DNA of 64,000 nucleotides from Sphingopyxis sp. H073 (GTDB lineage Bacteria; Pseudomonadota; Alphaproteobacteria; Sphingomonadales; Sphingomonadaceae): NCBI RefSeq assembly GCF_001468395.1, contig NZ_LNSG01000006.1, positions 62,001 to 126,000 of the forward strand, read 5' to 3'. Shown piece by piece: positions 9,430 to 18,432 of this stretch (position 1 is its first letter; each line of letters starts with the position of its first letter). The notes under the pieces were generated by a model. It saw only the letters and a program-made list of their open reading frames with translations, ran no database searches and was not told where the DNA came from. The position numbers and the translations under genes were made by a program.

Positions 9430-9835
9430 GCGGGTCGCGAAAACAGTTTAAAGTCATGCAACAGCAGGGACGCGACCAGCACCGCAAAACGCGCGATCCG
9501 GTGAACCACGCGGTCATGAGCAGATGCCCGGAACGTTGATTCAGTGAAGGCCGACGGCCTGATCGCATTGCGCGGAGGATTAGACCGCCCCATGTCGCGC
9601 GGCGCCGACGTTTATCACGGCGCCTCAGCCGGTTCGATGTCGACAGAACAAGCGAGGGACTTCTTCCGCCGGTCAGGCTGCTTCCGGCAGGCCCCGATGG
9701 CCTTTTCATTCTGGCCATAAATTTTTGACGAGCGTGCCAAAGCGTTCCGACGCTCTGGGTCTGCCGCCTGCATCAGCCGAACGCCCCGCCCCACAGATCG
9801 CGCGAGAAGAGGTCGGCCGCGCGTCGCTCACGCGA

Positions 9836-9852
9836 ACAGGTTCGAATCCTGT
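9836..9852 (+). other. tRNA T-arm-like sequence, possible attachment-site remnant
   Basis: ACAGG-TTCGAAT-CCTGT has exactly the 5-7-5 geometry and loop of a tRNA T-arm. It is followed by GCGCGCG, which could be an acceptor 3' strand. No matching D-arm or anticodon arm fits upstream, so it is not a complete tRNA gene. Such tRNA 3'-ends are typical integrase targets. The call is weak without a second copy. Confidence 0.3.
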
Positions 9853-9865
9853 GCGCGCGCGTTTT

Positions 9866-9983
9866 GTTGGTAAGAGCGGAATTGCTACCAACAATCTGAC
9901 CAAAAACGGGTCGAGCTGCAAGGGGACGACCTGAGCGGAATCGCGATTCCGTCTCAAAATAACTCATTGTTTTTATTGAGTTA
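9866..9983. repeat. Cluster of three inverted repeats
   Basis: GTTGGTA at 9866-9872 pairs with TACCAAC at 9886-9892. GGAATCGCGATTCC at about 9937-9950 is a perfect 14-bp palindrome. TAACTCA at 9960-9966 pairs with TGAGTTA at 9977-9983 across a T-rich loop. Three hairpins within 120 bases next to the T-arm-like sequence suggest an element end or a regulatory RNA/terminator cluster. Confidence 0.4.
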
Positions 9984-10674
9984 GTGGAGACGCTCTGATA
10001 GCTTGCGAGCGCTTCTGAAAACACCGGCTGGCTGGGGCGGCAGGAACCTCACCTAAGGAAAAGCTGCACCTCAAAAAGCCCTGATTTCGGCCATTCTCGC
10101 GTGGCACCAGTTGCGACTGGCTACACTCACTGGCTACAGTTAGTGGCATCACAGACCAACTGCAATAGAGCTTCGGTGCTGCGTACGAGTACGGGCCCCT
10201 GGGCTCTTGCGCAGCGCGTTGTTAAGCGATGTCACGGCGTTAATTTGCACATCGCATGCCGCCCGCTCTCGCCCGAATGAAAAAGGTTCTCCATAGCAAC
10301 CGCGCCTCGTAGGCGCCGTCCTATCTCGTCAGCAATCAGAAAAACCCCTCGTACCGCGTCTACCAAGTTAGTCCGCGAGAAAAGGGCTGCCCGCGCGGCA
10401 AATACACCTAAATCAGTGCTGCAATCTTGCCTGTCCACCGACTAAGCGCGTCAATTCAGGTAGCAGCGCTGCGATAATGCTTCCAGAAAATATGACTGGA
10501 GGCCACCCGCGGTGCGGGCGGGCACCCGTTACCTTGCGCCCAGATCTATTGAAATTCGAATAAATGAAAAAAACTTCTGAGTAGCTTGGGATGACATTGC
10601 GACGATCCTATAACTCAGGGTCGGCGAAATAATCACGTCCGACGAGATGGAATATTGTCTCCAAGGAGTGAAAA

Positions 10675-11460
10675 ATGAAAATTTGGCCAAAGCCGCAGGA
10701 TGTACTGCTCGATCAGTATTATACGTGTCAACAAGTCGCACGAAAACTATATGGCGTGTTCCAGGAGTATTTTGATCCGAACCAATATCAGCTAGTCGAG
10801 CCGAGCGCTGGCACCGGATCGTTTTTCAGACTGATGCCCCATGAGAGCCTCGCGTTTGATGTTGATCCAAAATATCCGGGTATCCGCACAGCTGATTTCC
10901 TATGCGTTGAAATCCGCAGCGAACGAGAGGTGGCTGTGATCGGCAATCCGCCGTTCGGCCGGAATGCCAGTATAGCAGTGCGCTTCTTCAACCATGCTGC
11001 GTGCCAGGCGAGTGTCATCGCACTCATACTGCCGAGATCAATTCGGAAGGCCTCCATAGAAAATCGCCTTGATCGTAACTTCCATCTAATCCACGAGGAG
11101 ACTGTGCAGCGTGACGCGTTCCTATTCAGGTCCAAGCCGTACGATGTACCGGCTGTATTCCAAATCTGGGAGCGTCGCGATGACCTGCGAGAGTTGCAAC
11201 ATGTCGCATTCCACCATCGGGATTGGAGTTGGACGACGCCAGAACGAGCCGACTTCGCGATACAGCGCGTCGGTGCGCGAGCAGGTCGCGTGCACCGAGA
11301 CCTCACGCGGAGTCCGTCTTCCCACTATTTCATTCGAGGTAATGTGGAGCCAATAATGAAACGGCTCAACTTCGCCAAGGTCGCGCTCAACGTGGCGGGC
11401 AATCCGAGCTTATCAAAGTCGGAAATCGTGTCACTCTATCGCCAATTGACCGGGAGGTAA
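10675..11460 (+). CDS. SAM-dependent N6-adenine methyltransferase-like protein
   Basis: 261 aa from the ATG at 10675 with AAGGAG upstream. VEPSAGTGSF (about residues 39-48) matches the SAM-binding motif I of adenine methylases. NPPFG (about residues 91-95) is the catalytic NPPF/Y motif IV. No target-recognition domain of a restriction system and no restriction gene are adjacent, so it resembles orphan phage/ICE DNA methylases. Codon use is less GC-rich than in the flanking chromosome, consistent with transfer. The target sequence is unknown. Confidence 0.7.
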   Translation: MKIWPKPQDVLLDQYYTCQQVARKLYGVFQEYFDPNQYQLVEPSAGTGSFFRLMPHESLAFDVDPKYPGIRTADFLCVEIRSEREVAVIGNPPFGRNASIAVRFFNHAACQASVIALILPRSIRKASIENRLDRNFHLIHEETVQRDAFLFRSKPYDVPAVFQIWERRDDLRELQHVAFHHRDWSWTTPERADFAIQRVGARAGRVHRDLTRSPSSHYFIRGNVEPIMKRLNFAKVALNVAGNPSLSKSEIVSLYRQLTGR

Positions 11461-11604
11461 GCATTCGCCCGAAAAGCCATCATCTGAGATCTCCGCTTCC
11501 TTGGATACACTGGCTCCGCGACGTCGCACGGTTCGAATTTAAAGAATGCCGTGTTTGGCGGGCGAGGCGAAGCTCATGCAAATCATTCTGGGAAATTGTC
11601 ACAG

Positions 11605-11901
11605 TCAAAATGGGCCTAACAGCCGATTCCAGCGGTTCAGAGGATAGAGCGAGCGAAACGTCGTCACACGCATCGTGGAGCGCATGGCGGCGTGCAACAA
11701 ATTGCGATCTTCCGACGTTGCCGCCCAAGTCACTGGGACTTGGCGACCGTTAAGTGCTTCCACGATGTGAGTGCGCCTAGCTCCCGACAGCCGGTCAGCG
11801 ATCTGGACGACGAGCAATGCAAACAGGCGCGGCATTTCGCGCATAACGAGGGCCGTGACATACGCGGCAATGACTACAGCAGTTAGTTCAACGATAAACA
11901 T
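11605..11901 (-). CDS. Small hypothetical protein with N-terminal membrane segment
   Basis: 98 aa from the ATG at 11901, which has a clear GGAGGAG site about eight bases upstream. The N-terminus MFIVELTAVVIAAYVTALVM is hydrophobic enough for a membrane anchor. The remainder is basic, with a second weak hydrophobic patch (RLFALLVVQIAD). I recognise no family. It is convergent with the methylase gene and lies among element genes, so it is probably cargo or maintenance of the mobile region. Confidence 0.5.
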   Translation of the reverse strand: MFIVELTAVVIAAYVTALVMREMPRLFALLVVQIADRLSGARRTHIVEALNGRQVPVTWAATSEDRNLLHAAMRSTMRVTTFRSLYPLNRWNRLLGPF

Positions 11902-12062
11902 TCTATTTTCTCCTCCGACCTTCAGATCACCCTCTCCGCTCAATTTCTCTCCTGTTCTGGTTTGAAGACTTCGCTATCCGATCCTTCTGAAGCCAGAACA
12001 GGCAATGCGATATTCAGGGTGTTCGGCACCGGGCGTTACCGGTGCTCGGTGCCGACCCGATC

Positions 12063-12707
12063 TCAGCGGGATTTTTGCGCTGTCGCTGCCATGACATATT
12101 CGGGCGGGACGATTCCGGTACGGTCCCACCAACGCTCGGCGAGGCGCTTGCGAGAGTTGTCCGTCCGCAGCCAGTTCTGGCGAACCTTGCCGTAATCGCG
12201 GTGCTCCGGGTCATATCCTCGCAAGGTAATGAGGAAATGCACGTGCGGTGCGATTTCGGGCTGATCGTCGGTTTCCGCTTGGTGATGGATCGCCCAGTCG
12301 ACGACCATGCCGCGGGCCACGAGATAGTCCTCGGCAAAGCCTTCGATCAGATTGCGCCAGAAGGCGAGGTCCTCATGGCGCGGCAGACTGCCAACGCAAT
12401 GCGCGATGGTCGGCTCGTCGGGCCGATACCGGGCCGCATTCTCGTCCGCTTGTGCCCACAGCGCAATTCCCCCCAGCTTGGGTCCAGCGGCGCGGGCAGG
12501 AGCACATCGGCCCGCCGCCGCGAGGTCGGAGCGCGACGCCCAGTTCGGCGTCGGCCCCCATTCATCGACGCTATTCTGGCGGTTGATGTAAGCGTAGCTC
12601 GCCTGCGCGGTTCGGTGGGTGCGCAAGAGTTCGGGCGTATAACGGCTTGACCGGTCCCGGATCACATAGCGGGTGTTGAACGGTCGGATGTTGTGGATGG
12701 TCGTCAT
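12063..12707 (-). CDS. MobA/MobL-type relaxase domain protein (short)
   Basis: 214 aa. The middle holds MobA/MobL hallmarks: AHCVGSLPRHEDLAFWRNLI, then GMVVDWAIHHQ and the metal-binding histidine motif PHVHFLITLRG. A Tyr-rich SYAYINR segment near residue 40 could supply the nicking tyrosine. It is much shorter than typical MobA/MobL proteins and ends just after the HxH motif, so it is either a truncated relaxase or one that works with the larger protein at 14500-17904. The expected role is nicking at oriT for conjugative transfer. Confidence 0.65.
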   Translation of the reverse strand: MTTIHNIRPFNTRYVIRDRSSRYTPELLRTHRTAQASYAYINRQNSVDEWGPTPNWASRSDLAAAGRCAPARAAGPKLGGIALWAQADENAARYRPDEPTIAHCVGSLPRHEDLAFWRNLIEGFAEDYLVARGMVVDWAIHHQAETDDQPEIAPHVHFLITLRGYDPEHRDYGKVRQNWLRTDNSRKRLAERWWDRTGIVPPEYVMAATAQKSR

Positions 12708-12915
12708 TTGGTACGTCTTTCTATAAAGGAGAAAGGGACCGCATCGCTGCGGCCCCCTTGCTGAGTTTATGTGTGATGGAGGGATGGCGAGACGGCGCCG
12801 CAGCGGCTGCTGGACGTCGATTCACCGGATATTTAACGCTGGTCGCTAGACCGTGCCCTGACGGGCATGACAGCGGCCCATCGCATGCGAAGCGTTATGC
12901 ATATGCACGCTCGCA

Positions 12916-12950
12916 GGCCTCGCTGCTCGCGCGACCCGAGCAGCGAGGCC
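12916..12950 (-). terminator. Strong hairpin terminator
   Basis: A perfect 14-bp stem (GGCCTCGCTGCTCG paired with CGAGCAGCGAGGCC) with a 7-base loop. It lies 39 bases beyond the stop of the minus-strand frame at 12989. A T-run on the plus side (ATTTTG) suggests it can also stop plus-strand transcription. Confidence 0.6.
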
Positions 12951-12988
12951 ATTTTGTCGTTCCATGGTGGGCTTACGAGTACGCTCGC

Positions 12989-13309
12989 TCAGGCATGGAA
13001 CAGCCCGTCTTCGAAGCTGACCCATCGCGCAGTCTCATCGCCCGCAGCAAGGCGTTGTCGATAGTCGCGATAATGATGCGCGAACGAGTCTGCACGGCGG
13101 ATTGGGCGTGAGTTCCCGATATCGGCGAGCGCGGCCTTCAGATACTCGCTGGCGTCGATCCAGTCGCGCAGGGCCAGCATCGTCTCGAAGAAAGGTTCCG
13201 GTCGCGCGCTGCGGAACGCTTCGACATGCGCCCACAGCATCAGGCGTGCGGTCGCGACGCGCAGCGCATGACCATTGCCCATGAGCTCGGCGTAGCCACT
13301 GCAGGGCAC
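12989..13309 (-). pseudogene. Out-of-frame C-terminal continuation of the XRE-Dam gene, or orphan gene end
   Basis: This frame encodes about 106 residues with normal protein character (RPEPFFETMLALRDWIDASE, then HHYRDYRQRLAAGDETARW). It has only a GTG at 13309 and no ribosome site. It overlaps the end of the methylase frame, which at this point turns into Arg-rich low-quality sequence. The simplest reading is a single frameshift around 13250-13310 that separated the two parts. Fusion of the methylase to a different gene's tail is the alternative. Confidence 0.5.
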
Positions 13310-14123
13310 ATGAGTACGGCGGATTGACGAAAGCGAGACGCCCTGACCATGTCTGGCTAAGTCCGTCGCCGCCCTTGCTGGCCAATATCTTACGACGCGC
13401 TAGGACAGGGCTGAGTTTGTGAGCGCATGGATCGAGATCTATTTCGCCAAACGCTTTATAAATATTGTCCATGAAATCTGGCGGGGTGAAGCGGGAATCA
13501 CGATCTTCCTTCTGACCCAGCGCCCAATACGCTCGAGCGGGAGCTTGACGCCGAGCTCTCGGCGCAAGCGCTGCCAGCAGGCGCAGCAAGTCTTCAACTG
13601 ATCCCGCACCATTTTCGAGGTCGAGGATGGCCGTGTGCGACAGTCCGGTTCGCCTAACCAAATTCTCCAGCGACTTTCCGTGTTTGATACGGGTGTTGCG
13701 GAGCTTTTCGAACAGCGTCTTACCGGCACTCAGACCTGTCAGCATGAAATTGGTTGAGTCCATTACCGCCACAAGCGTTGACACGGTGCCGACACCCTTT
13801 TCGAGCCGCGTAATTGTCTGGGGCGACACTCCGACATGCTTGGCCATGACCTTTCGCGACCAACCCTTTGATACGCGCGCTTCGCGCAATTCAACAATTA
13901 GGTTAGCACGACTTTCGCCTCCAGGCTCCGGGCGGACTGACGATCCGGCCGAACCGCTACTAACCTTCGAACCGATGCAATTCGACGATTTGCCGCCGAA
14001 CGGCAATTTTGCCGCTGACAGCCCGGAAGGAGAAGCGTTTGCCCAGACATCCGAACCGCGGGGGAGTGCGGGGGATGTAAGGGATAATTTATTCGACTGC
14101 TTTGTGTTCTGTGCATTTCCCAT
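13035..14123 (-). CDS. Tandem XRE-HTH / Dam-like DNA methyltransferase, probably frameshifted
   Basis: 362 aa in this frame. After a Ser/Gly-rich N-terminus of about 70 residues come two XRE-type helix-turn-helix units (KVMAKHVGVSPQTITRLEKG and LENLVRRTGLSHTAILDLEN). A phage-type N6-adenine methylase segment follows: SRFTPPDFMDNIYKAFGEIDLDP through WSGRLAFVNPPYS. NPPY is the catalytic motif. After about residue 280 the frame becomes Arg-rich and unlike any methylase, while another frame (12989-13309) takes on protein character. It is likely a decayed orphan methylase-regulator of the element. The start ATG has a GAGGAAAC-like site upstream. Confidence 0.6.
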   Translation of the reverse strand: MGNAQNTKQSNKLSLTSPALPRGSDVWANASPSGLSAAKLPFGGKSSNCIGSKVSSGSAGSSVRPEPGGESRANLIVELREARVSKGWSRKVMAKHVGVSPQTITRLEKGVGTVSTLVAVMDSTNFMLTGLSAGKTLFEKLRNTRIKHGKSLENLVRRTGLSHTAILDLENGAGSVEDLLRLLAALAPRARRQAPARAYWALGQKEDRDSRFTPPDFMDNIYKAFGEIDLDPCAHKLSPVLARRKILASKGGDGLSQTWSGRLAFVNPPYSCALQWLRRAHGQWSCAARRDRTPDAVGACRSVPQRATGTFLRDDAGPARLDRRQRVSEGRARRYRELTPNPPCRLVRASLSRLSTTPCCGR

Positions 14124-14499
14124 GGCTATGGTTTCCTCGCTCGGCGAGCGAAGCCATGGCTGCTTGGCAGCAATGTTTAGGCTGGTTCATTCATGACCTC
14201 GAACGCCATTCAAGCCCGCATCAGCAGATGCGGAGCTCGAAAATTGGCGCGAATCACAAATTCATAGGTCACCGACTTGGGATGCTATCCCCGCCGCATG
14301 TTCGCAACTGTGCCGGGCATATAGACCCTAAAGATGAATAAATCTTTAATATAGCTGCGAAGTTTCTCTGGGTAATCGGAATCCTCTATGCGAGCGCGCG
14401 ATCCCGGCCAGAAAGAATTACGAGAACGCGCGACTGTGTTCGCGTCGTCTTGGGGGTGAGAGTCGATACAAGGAGCATGATTTCCTGACAATGAGGCCT
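14124..14499. other. Intergenic gap without recognisable feature
   Basis: 376 bases between two minus-strand genes. The open frames lack ribosome sites and family resemblance. It may hold the promoter of the XRE-Dam gene. I see no strong hairpin. Confidence 0.3.
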
Positions 14500-17400
14500 T
14501 CAGCGTCCGCGCCCGCTGGGCTCTCGGCCGGGCAGCCCGCGATCGTAGGGATTACGGCCCTTAGATGGCTTCGACCGTTTCGCATTTTGTTTCGCTGTTC
14601 GCCGCTTGATCCCGAACGCCATGATCGCCGCGGCAGCCGCCATATCCTCGCTGGATCGAGCCGATGCCAACGCGCGCTTCAACCGGTCCGCCGCCTTCGG
14701 CGGATCGAACCGCACCGAACCGCGCTTGATCAGCAGCCACTCTTCGTCGAGCAGCGGATCGCCCATGTGCAGCAACCGGTCCGCTTCGTTTGCCCGCAGC
14801 GGCGCGGCTGGCCGCAAGCCGGAATCGACCATAAGATCATGCAGGATATCGCTCCGCGTCTCCTGTTGGACGAACCAGGCGGCGCGGGTGCGGGCGCGTA
14901 AGTCGGGCAGTGCCAGCCACTCGGCGCGAGACCCGAGGGCGTCGCGCAGCGTCTCCACCGTGTCCGGTGCCTCGGCATCCGCACGCCGCGCGAACAGGAA
15001 AGGGACAGGCGCACGGCGCCACAGCACGGCAGGATCGGCACCTTGGTGGGCGTCCATTAATTCGGCAGGCACCGGCGCGACGTGCGTGGCAGGTCGATCA
15101 AGCCAAGATGCCCGTCGCTTCTGCTCCACGTCCCAAGCCGTTGGCCGGCGCGCCGGATCGAGATCGGGTAGGTTCCTGAACATCTGCACACGCTTATCGA
15201 CGATTGTCGAAAGCAGGTCCTGTCCCGCAGCACTCCGGATGTAAGGGGTATCGAACCAGCCGCGTGGGTCGTCGCGCAGATCGATCTGTAGCGCGCCGCG
15301 CCAGTGCACGATGCGAACAGGATAGGTCTCGATGACCGATTGTAGCATCTGGAGCTCGTTGATGGTCGGTTTGTCGGGAAACGGCCCATTGATTGAGGTG
15401 TCGGCAAGCCGCTTATACAAATCAGCAAACTTTTCTCGCCCATTGTGATGGATGGGTAGATAGTCGTCAGCGCGAACATCGCGTAGGATCTTGGCCTGCT
15501 TCGGCGCGACGGAAACAGAGTCTTCGGCGGGAATATCAAATTCTCGCGACAGCTCTGCACGCGGCGAAAGCCATGCGGGCACCGGCTGTGGTTCGCGGCC
15601 AGGTGTGAGCTCGCCCAGCCCCACCATATCGAGTCCGCGTGCGCCGAGCGATGCCATGGTCGGTAAGGGCTGATCGAGCGCGCGAGGCGGCGACAGTGCA
15701 AATTCTTGGTTGGCCTCCAGCTGGCGGCCTGACGCGATTTCGCGGGCCGCCTTCAAGCGCAGATCGCGCAATTTGATCCGCCGCCCAATCTCGGGAGTAT
15801 CGCGCCAGCGCCTCACCGCCGTCTGCAGCCACGCGCTCTTGTCGACGAGATTATCATCATCCAGACCTGCCGGCCCGCGCTTCGCCAACAACGCGCCGAC
15901 CTGGGCGAGTTCTTTCTGCTGGGTATCGCGGATCGCCGGAAGCCGCTTTCGATAGGGTGCGGCATTCAAATCGACGCCGTGGATCAAATCCTGAGGATCG
16001 TTGGCGGGAAGCACGACCAAGCGTCCGTCGACTTCGCTGAGAAGGAGCGGCGTCTCGGCGATGCGCTTCATCACCGCATTGGGATCCAGCATCGTTGCGG
16101 AGCTGACCTCGCTGGACAGCATTGCGTCGACAACGCGCGTCGGCTCAGGGTTCTGGATCGCAAGTCTCAGGTCTCGCTCGAGCCGTTCGCGAAGATCGGC
16201 GGCGGTGCGTTCAAGAAACTTCGCCTGCTCGCGGCGCTCGGCCATCGCGGCCTGTTCAACGACCAACTCCCGTTCGAGTTCATCGAGATAGGCTTCGGCC
16301 TCGTTACCCCGCCGGGTCCACGCGTCCGACAGATAGGTATCGTGTCCGTCCTTACGCGCCTTGTCTGCATAGCCCGGGGCAAATCGCGCAACGATACGCG
16401 GGTGGCTGCGTGCCATAGCGCACAGCGTTTCGATCTCGGCGGCCTCGGCGCGCAACCGGATCGCGGTATGCTCGTGATCGCGAAGCTCGCGCGCGAGCCG
16501 CTCCAGCCGGTCGCGGTCGTCAGAAGTGCGGACTTCGCGCACGCGCGCTTCGCGTAATTCGAAAGCCGCATCGGCATCCGCGAAATCCGCATCGCGCTTC
16601 GCCACCTGCTGCGCGAGCACCCGCGCCCAGCCGATCGCTGCATTGTCGAGCGACACATCCGGCGTATCTCCCGCGCGTTCGAGTACGGTGGCTTTGCCAC
16701 CTACCTTGCGCATGGTTTGCGCATCCAGCCCCATCTTGGCGTAGGTTTCTGGCGAAAGCCGATAGTCAGCGTCAGCGGCCTTCAGTTCGACGTTGACGAG
16801 TCGCGCGATCTCGCAGCGGAACGGTTTCATGAAGCTGGTCGCGATTTGCGGCACGACGTGGGCGTCGAACGCCAGTTCACCGTCGCCATCGATGGTCACC
16901 GTACGCTTACCGACCTGGAAGTGCAGGTGCCAGTTCGTCAGGTTATTGAGCGCGTCGGGTTCATGCCGCACGAACAGGGCGGGCACGACCCGCTTTGCGT
17001 CAGCATCGCCGCTGTCAGAATTGGCGAGCGATTGCACCCAGGCGTTCGCGCCAACGAGAATGCGTTCGTGCGCCGCACCGTCGAGATGGGCGGGCAGCTC
17101 CGCCTCGCCCGCGATGACCGCATAGCTGCCGCGACCTTCGCTGAGCTTCACTGGCGGAGCCGCATCCGGCCAGCCGGGCAGTGCCTCCAGCCACTTCAGC
17201 GCGGCAGGCGCCTCCGGATCGATCCACGGCACACCAACCAACTGGCGCTTTTCGCCGAGCGCCTTGCCGCCATCCACTCGCCTCTGCTCGGCGTTGAGGA
17301 TGTCACGCAAACCTTCGGGACAATCGTTGCGACGCGCAGCGCTGGCCAGAAACTCAGGCGCGAGTTCATATTTGATGTTGAGACGCGGCGGTCCGGCGGA

Positions 17401-17904
17401 TTTGTTCTGGCGCCGCCCAAACTCGTGCGCTTCGACCGCGTCCCACTGCCTGGCTCGCTTGACCGGATCCGGATCGAGCGTCGTGATGAGGATCTGGCGA
17501 TCGTCTTGGCCATGATCCTGCGTATAGCGGTCGAACGCCGCAGGGCGCCGCTCCTCTGCCGCCAGCTCTGGCTCCGCATTCGGATCGCCGATCTTACCCG
17601 TCGCATAATCATCGAAGGCGGCCGCCGATCGCTCGCGAGTTACGTTGCGCGCCAGGTGGAAGCTGCGCTCCCCCGCCGCGCTCGTCAGCCGCGACGTGTC
17701 CGGCACGCTCGGAATGCCGAACCACGCTCGACGGGCGGGAGCCGCTTTCCCGCGTTCCCAGCGCTGCGCGGAATCAAGGCTGGCCCGAACCTTGCCGCGC
17801 AGGAGCCCCAGGGGATCGTCGAGTTCGGTCTCCGCCAGGTCGAGCGGCAAGTCACGGATGATCCGCTTTACCGCGCGCCTACGAAAAGTTCCGATCGGAT
17901 CCAT
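14500..17904 (-). CDS. Large MobA/MobL-like mobilisation protein
   Basis: 1134 aa. An Arg-rich N-terminus (PIGTFRRRAVKRIIRDLPLD) precedes segments ILITTLDPDPVKRARQWDAVE and NNLTNWHLHFQVGKRTV, the latter giving an HxH pair like the relaxase metal site. Then comes RLSPETYAKMGLDAQTMRKV and GGKATVLERAG, which matches the conserved end of MobA/MobL relaxase domains. Residues about 460-620 are rich in Glu/Arg/Ala and likely coiled coil. The C-terminal 400 residues are unrecognised, with a basic tail. It is probably the nicking/pilot protein of the element, working with 12063-12707. An AT-rich, GATAT-repeated region lies directly upstream and could be its oriT. Confidence 0.55.
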   Translation of the reverse strand: MDPIGTFRRRAVKRIIRDLPLDLAETELDDPLGLLRGKVRASLDSAQRWERGKAAPARRAWFGIPSVPDTSRLTSAAGERSFHLARNVTRERSAAAFDDYATGKIGDPNAEPELAAEERRPAAFDRYTQDHGQDDRQILITTLDPDPVKRARQWDAVEAHEFGRRQNKSAGPPRLNIKYELAPEFLASAARRNDCPEGLRDILNAEQRRVDGGKALGEKRQLVGVPWIDPEAPAALKWLEALPGWPDAAPPVKLSEGRGSYAVIAGEAELPAHLDGAAHERILVGANAWVQSLANSDSGDADAKRVVPALFVRHEPDALNNLTNWHLHFQVGKRTVTIDGDGELAFDAHVVPQIATSFMKPFRCEIARLVNVELKAADADYRLSPETYAKMGLDAQTMRKVGGKATVLERAGDTPDVSLDNAAIGWARVLAQQVAKRDADFADADAAFELREARVREVRTSDDRDRLERLARELRDHEHTAIRLRAEAAEIETLCAMARSHPRIVARFAPGYADKARKDGHDTYLSDAWTRRGNEAEAYLDELERELVVEQAAMAERREQAKFLERTAADLRERLERDLRLAIQNPEPTRVVDAMLSSEVSSATMLDPNAVMKRIAETPLLLSEVDGRLVVLPANDPQDLIHGVDLNAAPYRKRLPAIRDTQQKELAQVGALLAKRGPAGLDDDNLVDKSAWLQTAVRRWRDTPEIGRRIKLRDLRLKAAREIASGRQLEANQEFALSPPRALDQPLPTMASLGARGLDMVGLGELTPGREPQPVPAWLSPRAELSREFDIPAEDSVSVAPKQAKILRDVRADDYLPIHHNGREKFADLYKRLADTSINGPFPDKPTINELQMLQSVIETYPVRIVHWRGALQIDLRDDPRGWFDTPYIRSAAGQDLLSTIVDKRVQMFRNLPDLDPARRPTAWDVEQKRRASWLDRPATHVAPVPAELMDAHQGADPAVLWRRAPVPFLFARRADAEAPDTVETLRDALGSRAEWLALPDLRARTRAAWFVQQETRSDILHDLMVDSGLRPAAPLRANEADRLLHMGDPLLDEEWLLIKRGSVRFDPPKAADRLKRALASARSSEDMAAAAAIMAFGIKRRTAKQNAKRSKPSKGRNPYDRGLPGREPSGRGR

Positions 17905-18432
17905 GATCTCCAGTCCACGCTTCCAAAGGCGGGCAGCGCCCGTCCTACCAGCCCGCGGCAGGCGCCCGCTCGGGAAGTCCCGAGCGAAACCGACCTTCCT
18001 AATCCGAAGGATATCATGTTGATGTTAGCTTCCACAATCGAAGAATGGGCAGCTAACCTATTTCGCAAAAAATATTCAGTTACTCCCGATATATTCTCGA
18101 TATCTTATTCAGATATTATGGATACATTACCGATATTTCGCAAGATATTTAGTTAAGAGATTTTGAACTCGAACCGGATATCTCTCAGCATGAGAGAATA
18201 TCGGCTTCAGATACTATCTGACTTGCAACGATACCCGATCTCGGTGGCGGCGAAGTCGACCCAATATCCGGTCTTTGGATATTTAAATGCTCGTTGTAAT
18301 ATCCATGCACCAATTTGCAGTGGAACAACGAGCTTGAATGTCAGGTTTTAGCGACGAGCCGTGCCTTATCAGCGACAGAATGGCTCGTCGTTCACCGGGG
18401 CTCCAACCTACCGACCAAGCAAGGAGATAATC
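17905..18432. other. AT-rich GATAT-repeat region, candidate oriT or control region
   Basis: This gap lies between the divergent relaxase-like gene and the hypothetical at 18433. From about 18085 to 18305 the sequence is AT-rich and carries around ten GATAT/ATATC-type motifs (for example near 18088, 18099, 18109, 18130, 18142, 18177, 18199, 18262 and 18276). Dense short iterations beside a relaxase gene fit an origin of transfer, an iteron-like site or a multi-copy operator. No gene is visible in it. Confidence 0.4.

Larger units (their letters stand above)
9430..10674. other. Long non-coding stretch at the left edge of the accessory region
   Basis: About 1.2 kb without a convincing gene; the open frames have no ribosome sites and look like shadows. 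It holds a tRNA T-arm-like sequence near 9836 and three inverted repeats at 9866-9983. Base composition shifts toward AT after about 9.9 kb. This could be a degraded end of an integrated element, but I found no second copy of the edge sequence in the window. Confidence 0.4.

Noticed and set aside
9799-9860. Complete tRNA gene around the T-arm-like sequence
   Set aside because: The distance from a possible 5' acceptor arm to the T-arm is about 11 bases too short, and no anticodon stem forms.
16717-18156. Open frame of 479 codons on the plus strand
   Set aside because: Antisense to the large mobilisation gene, without a recognisable domain or ribosome site.
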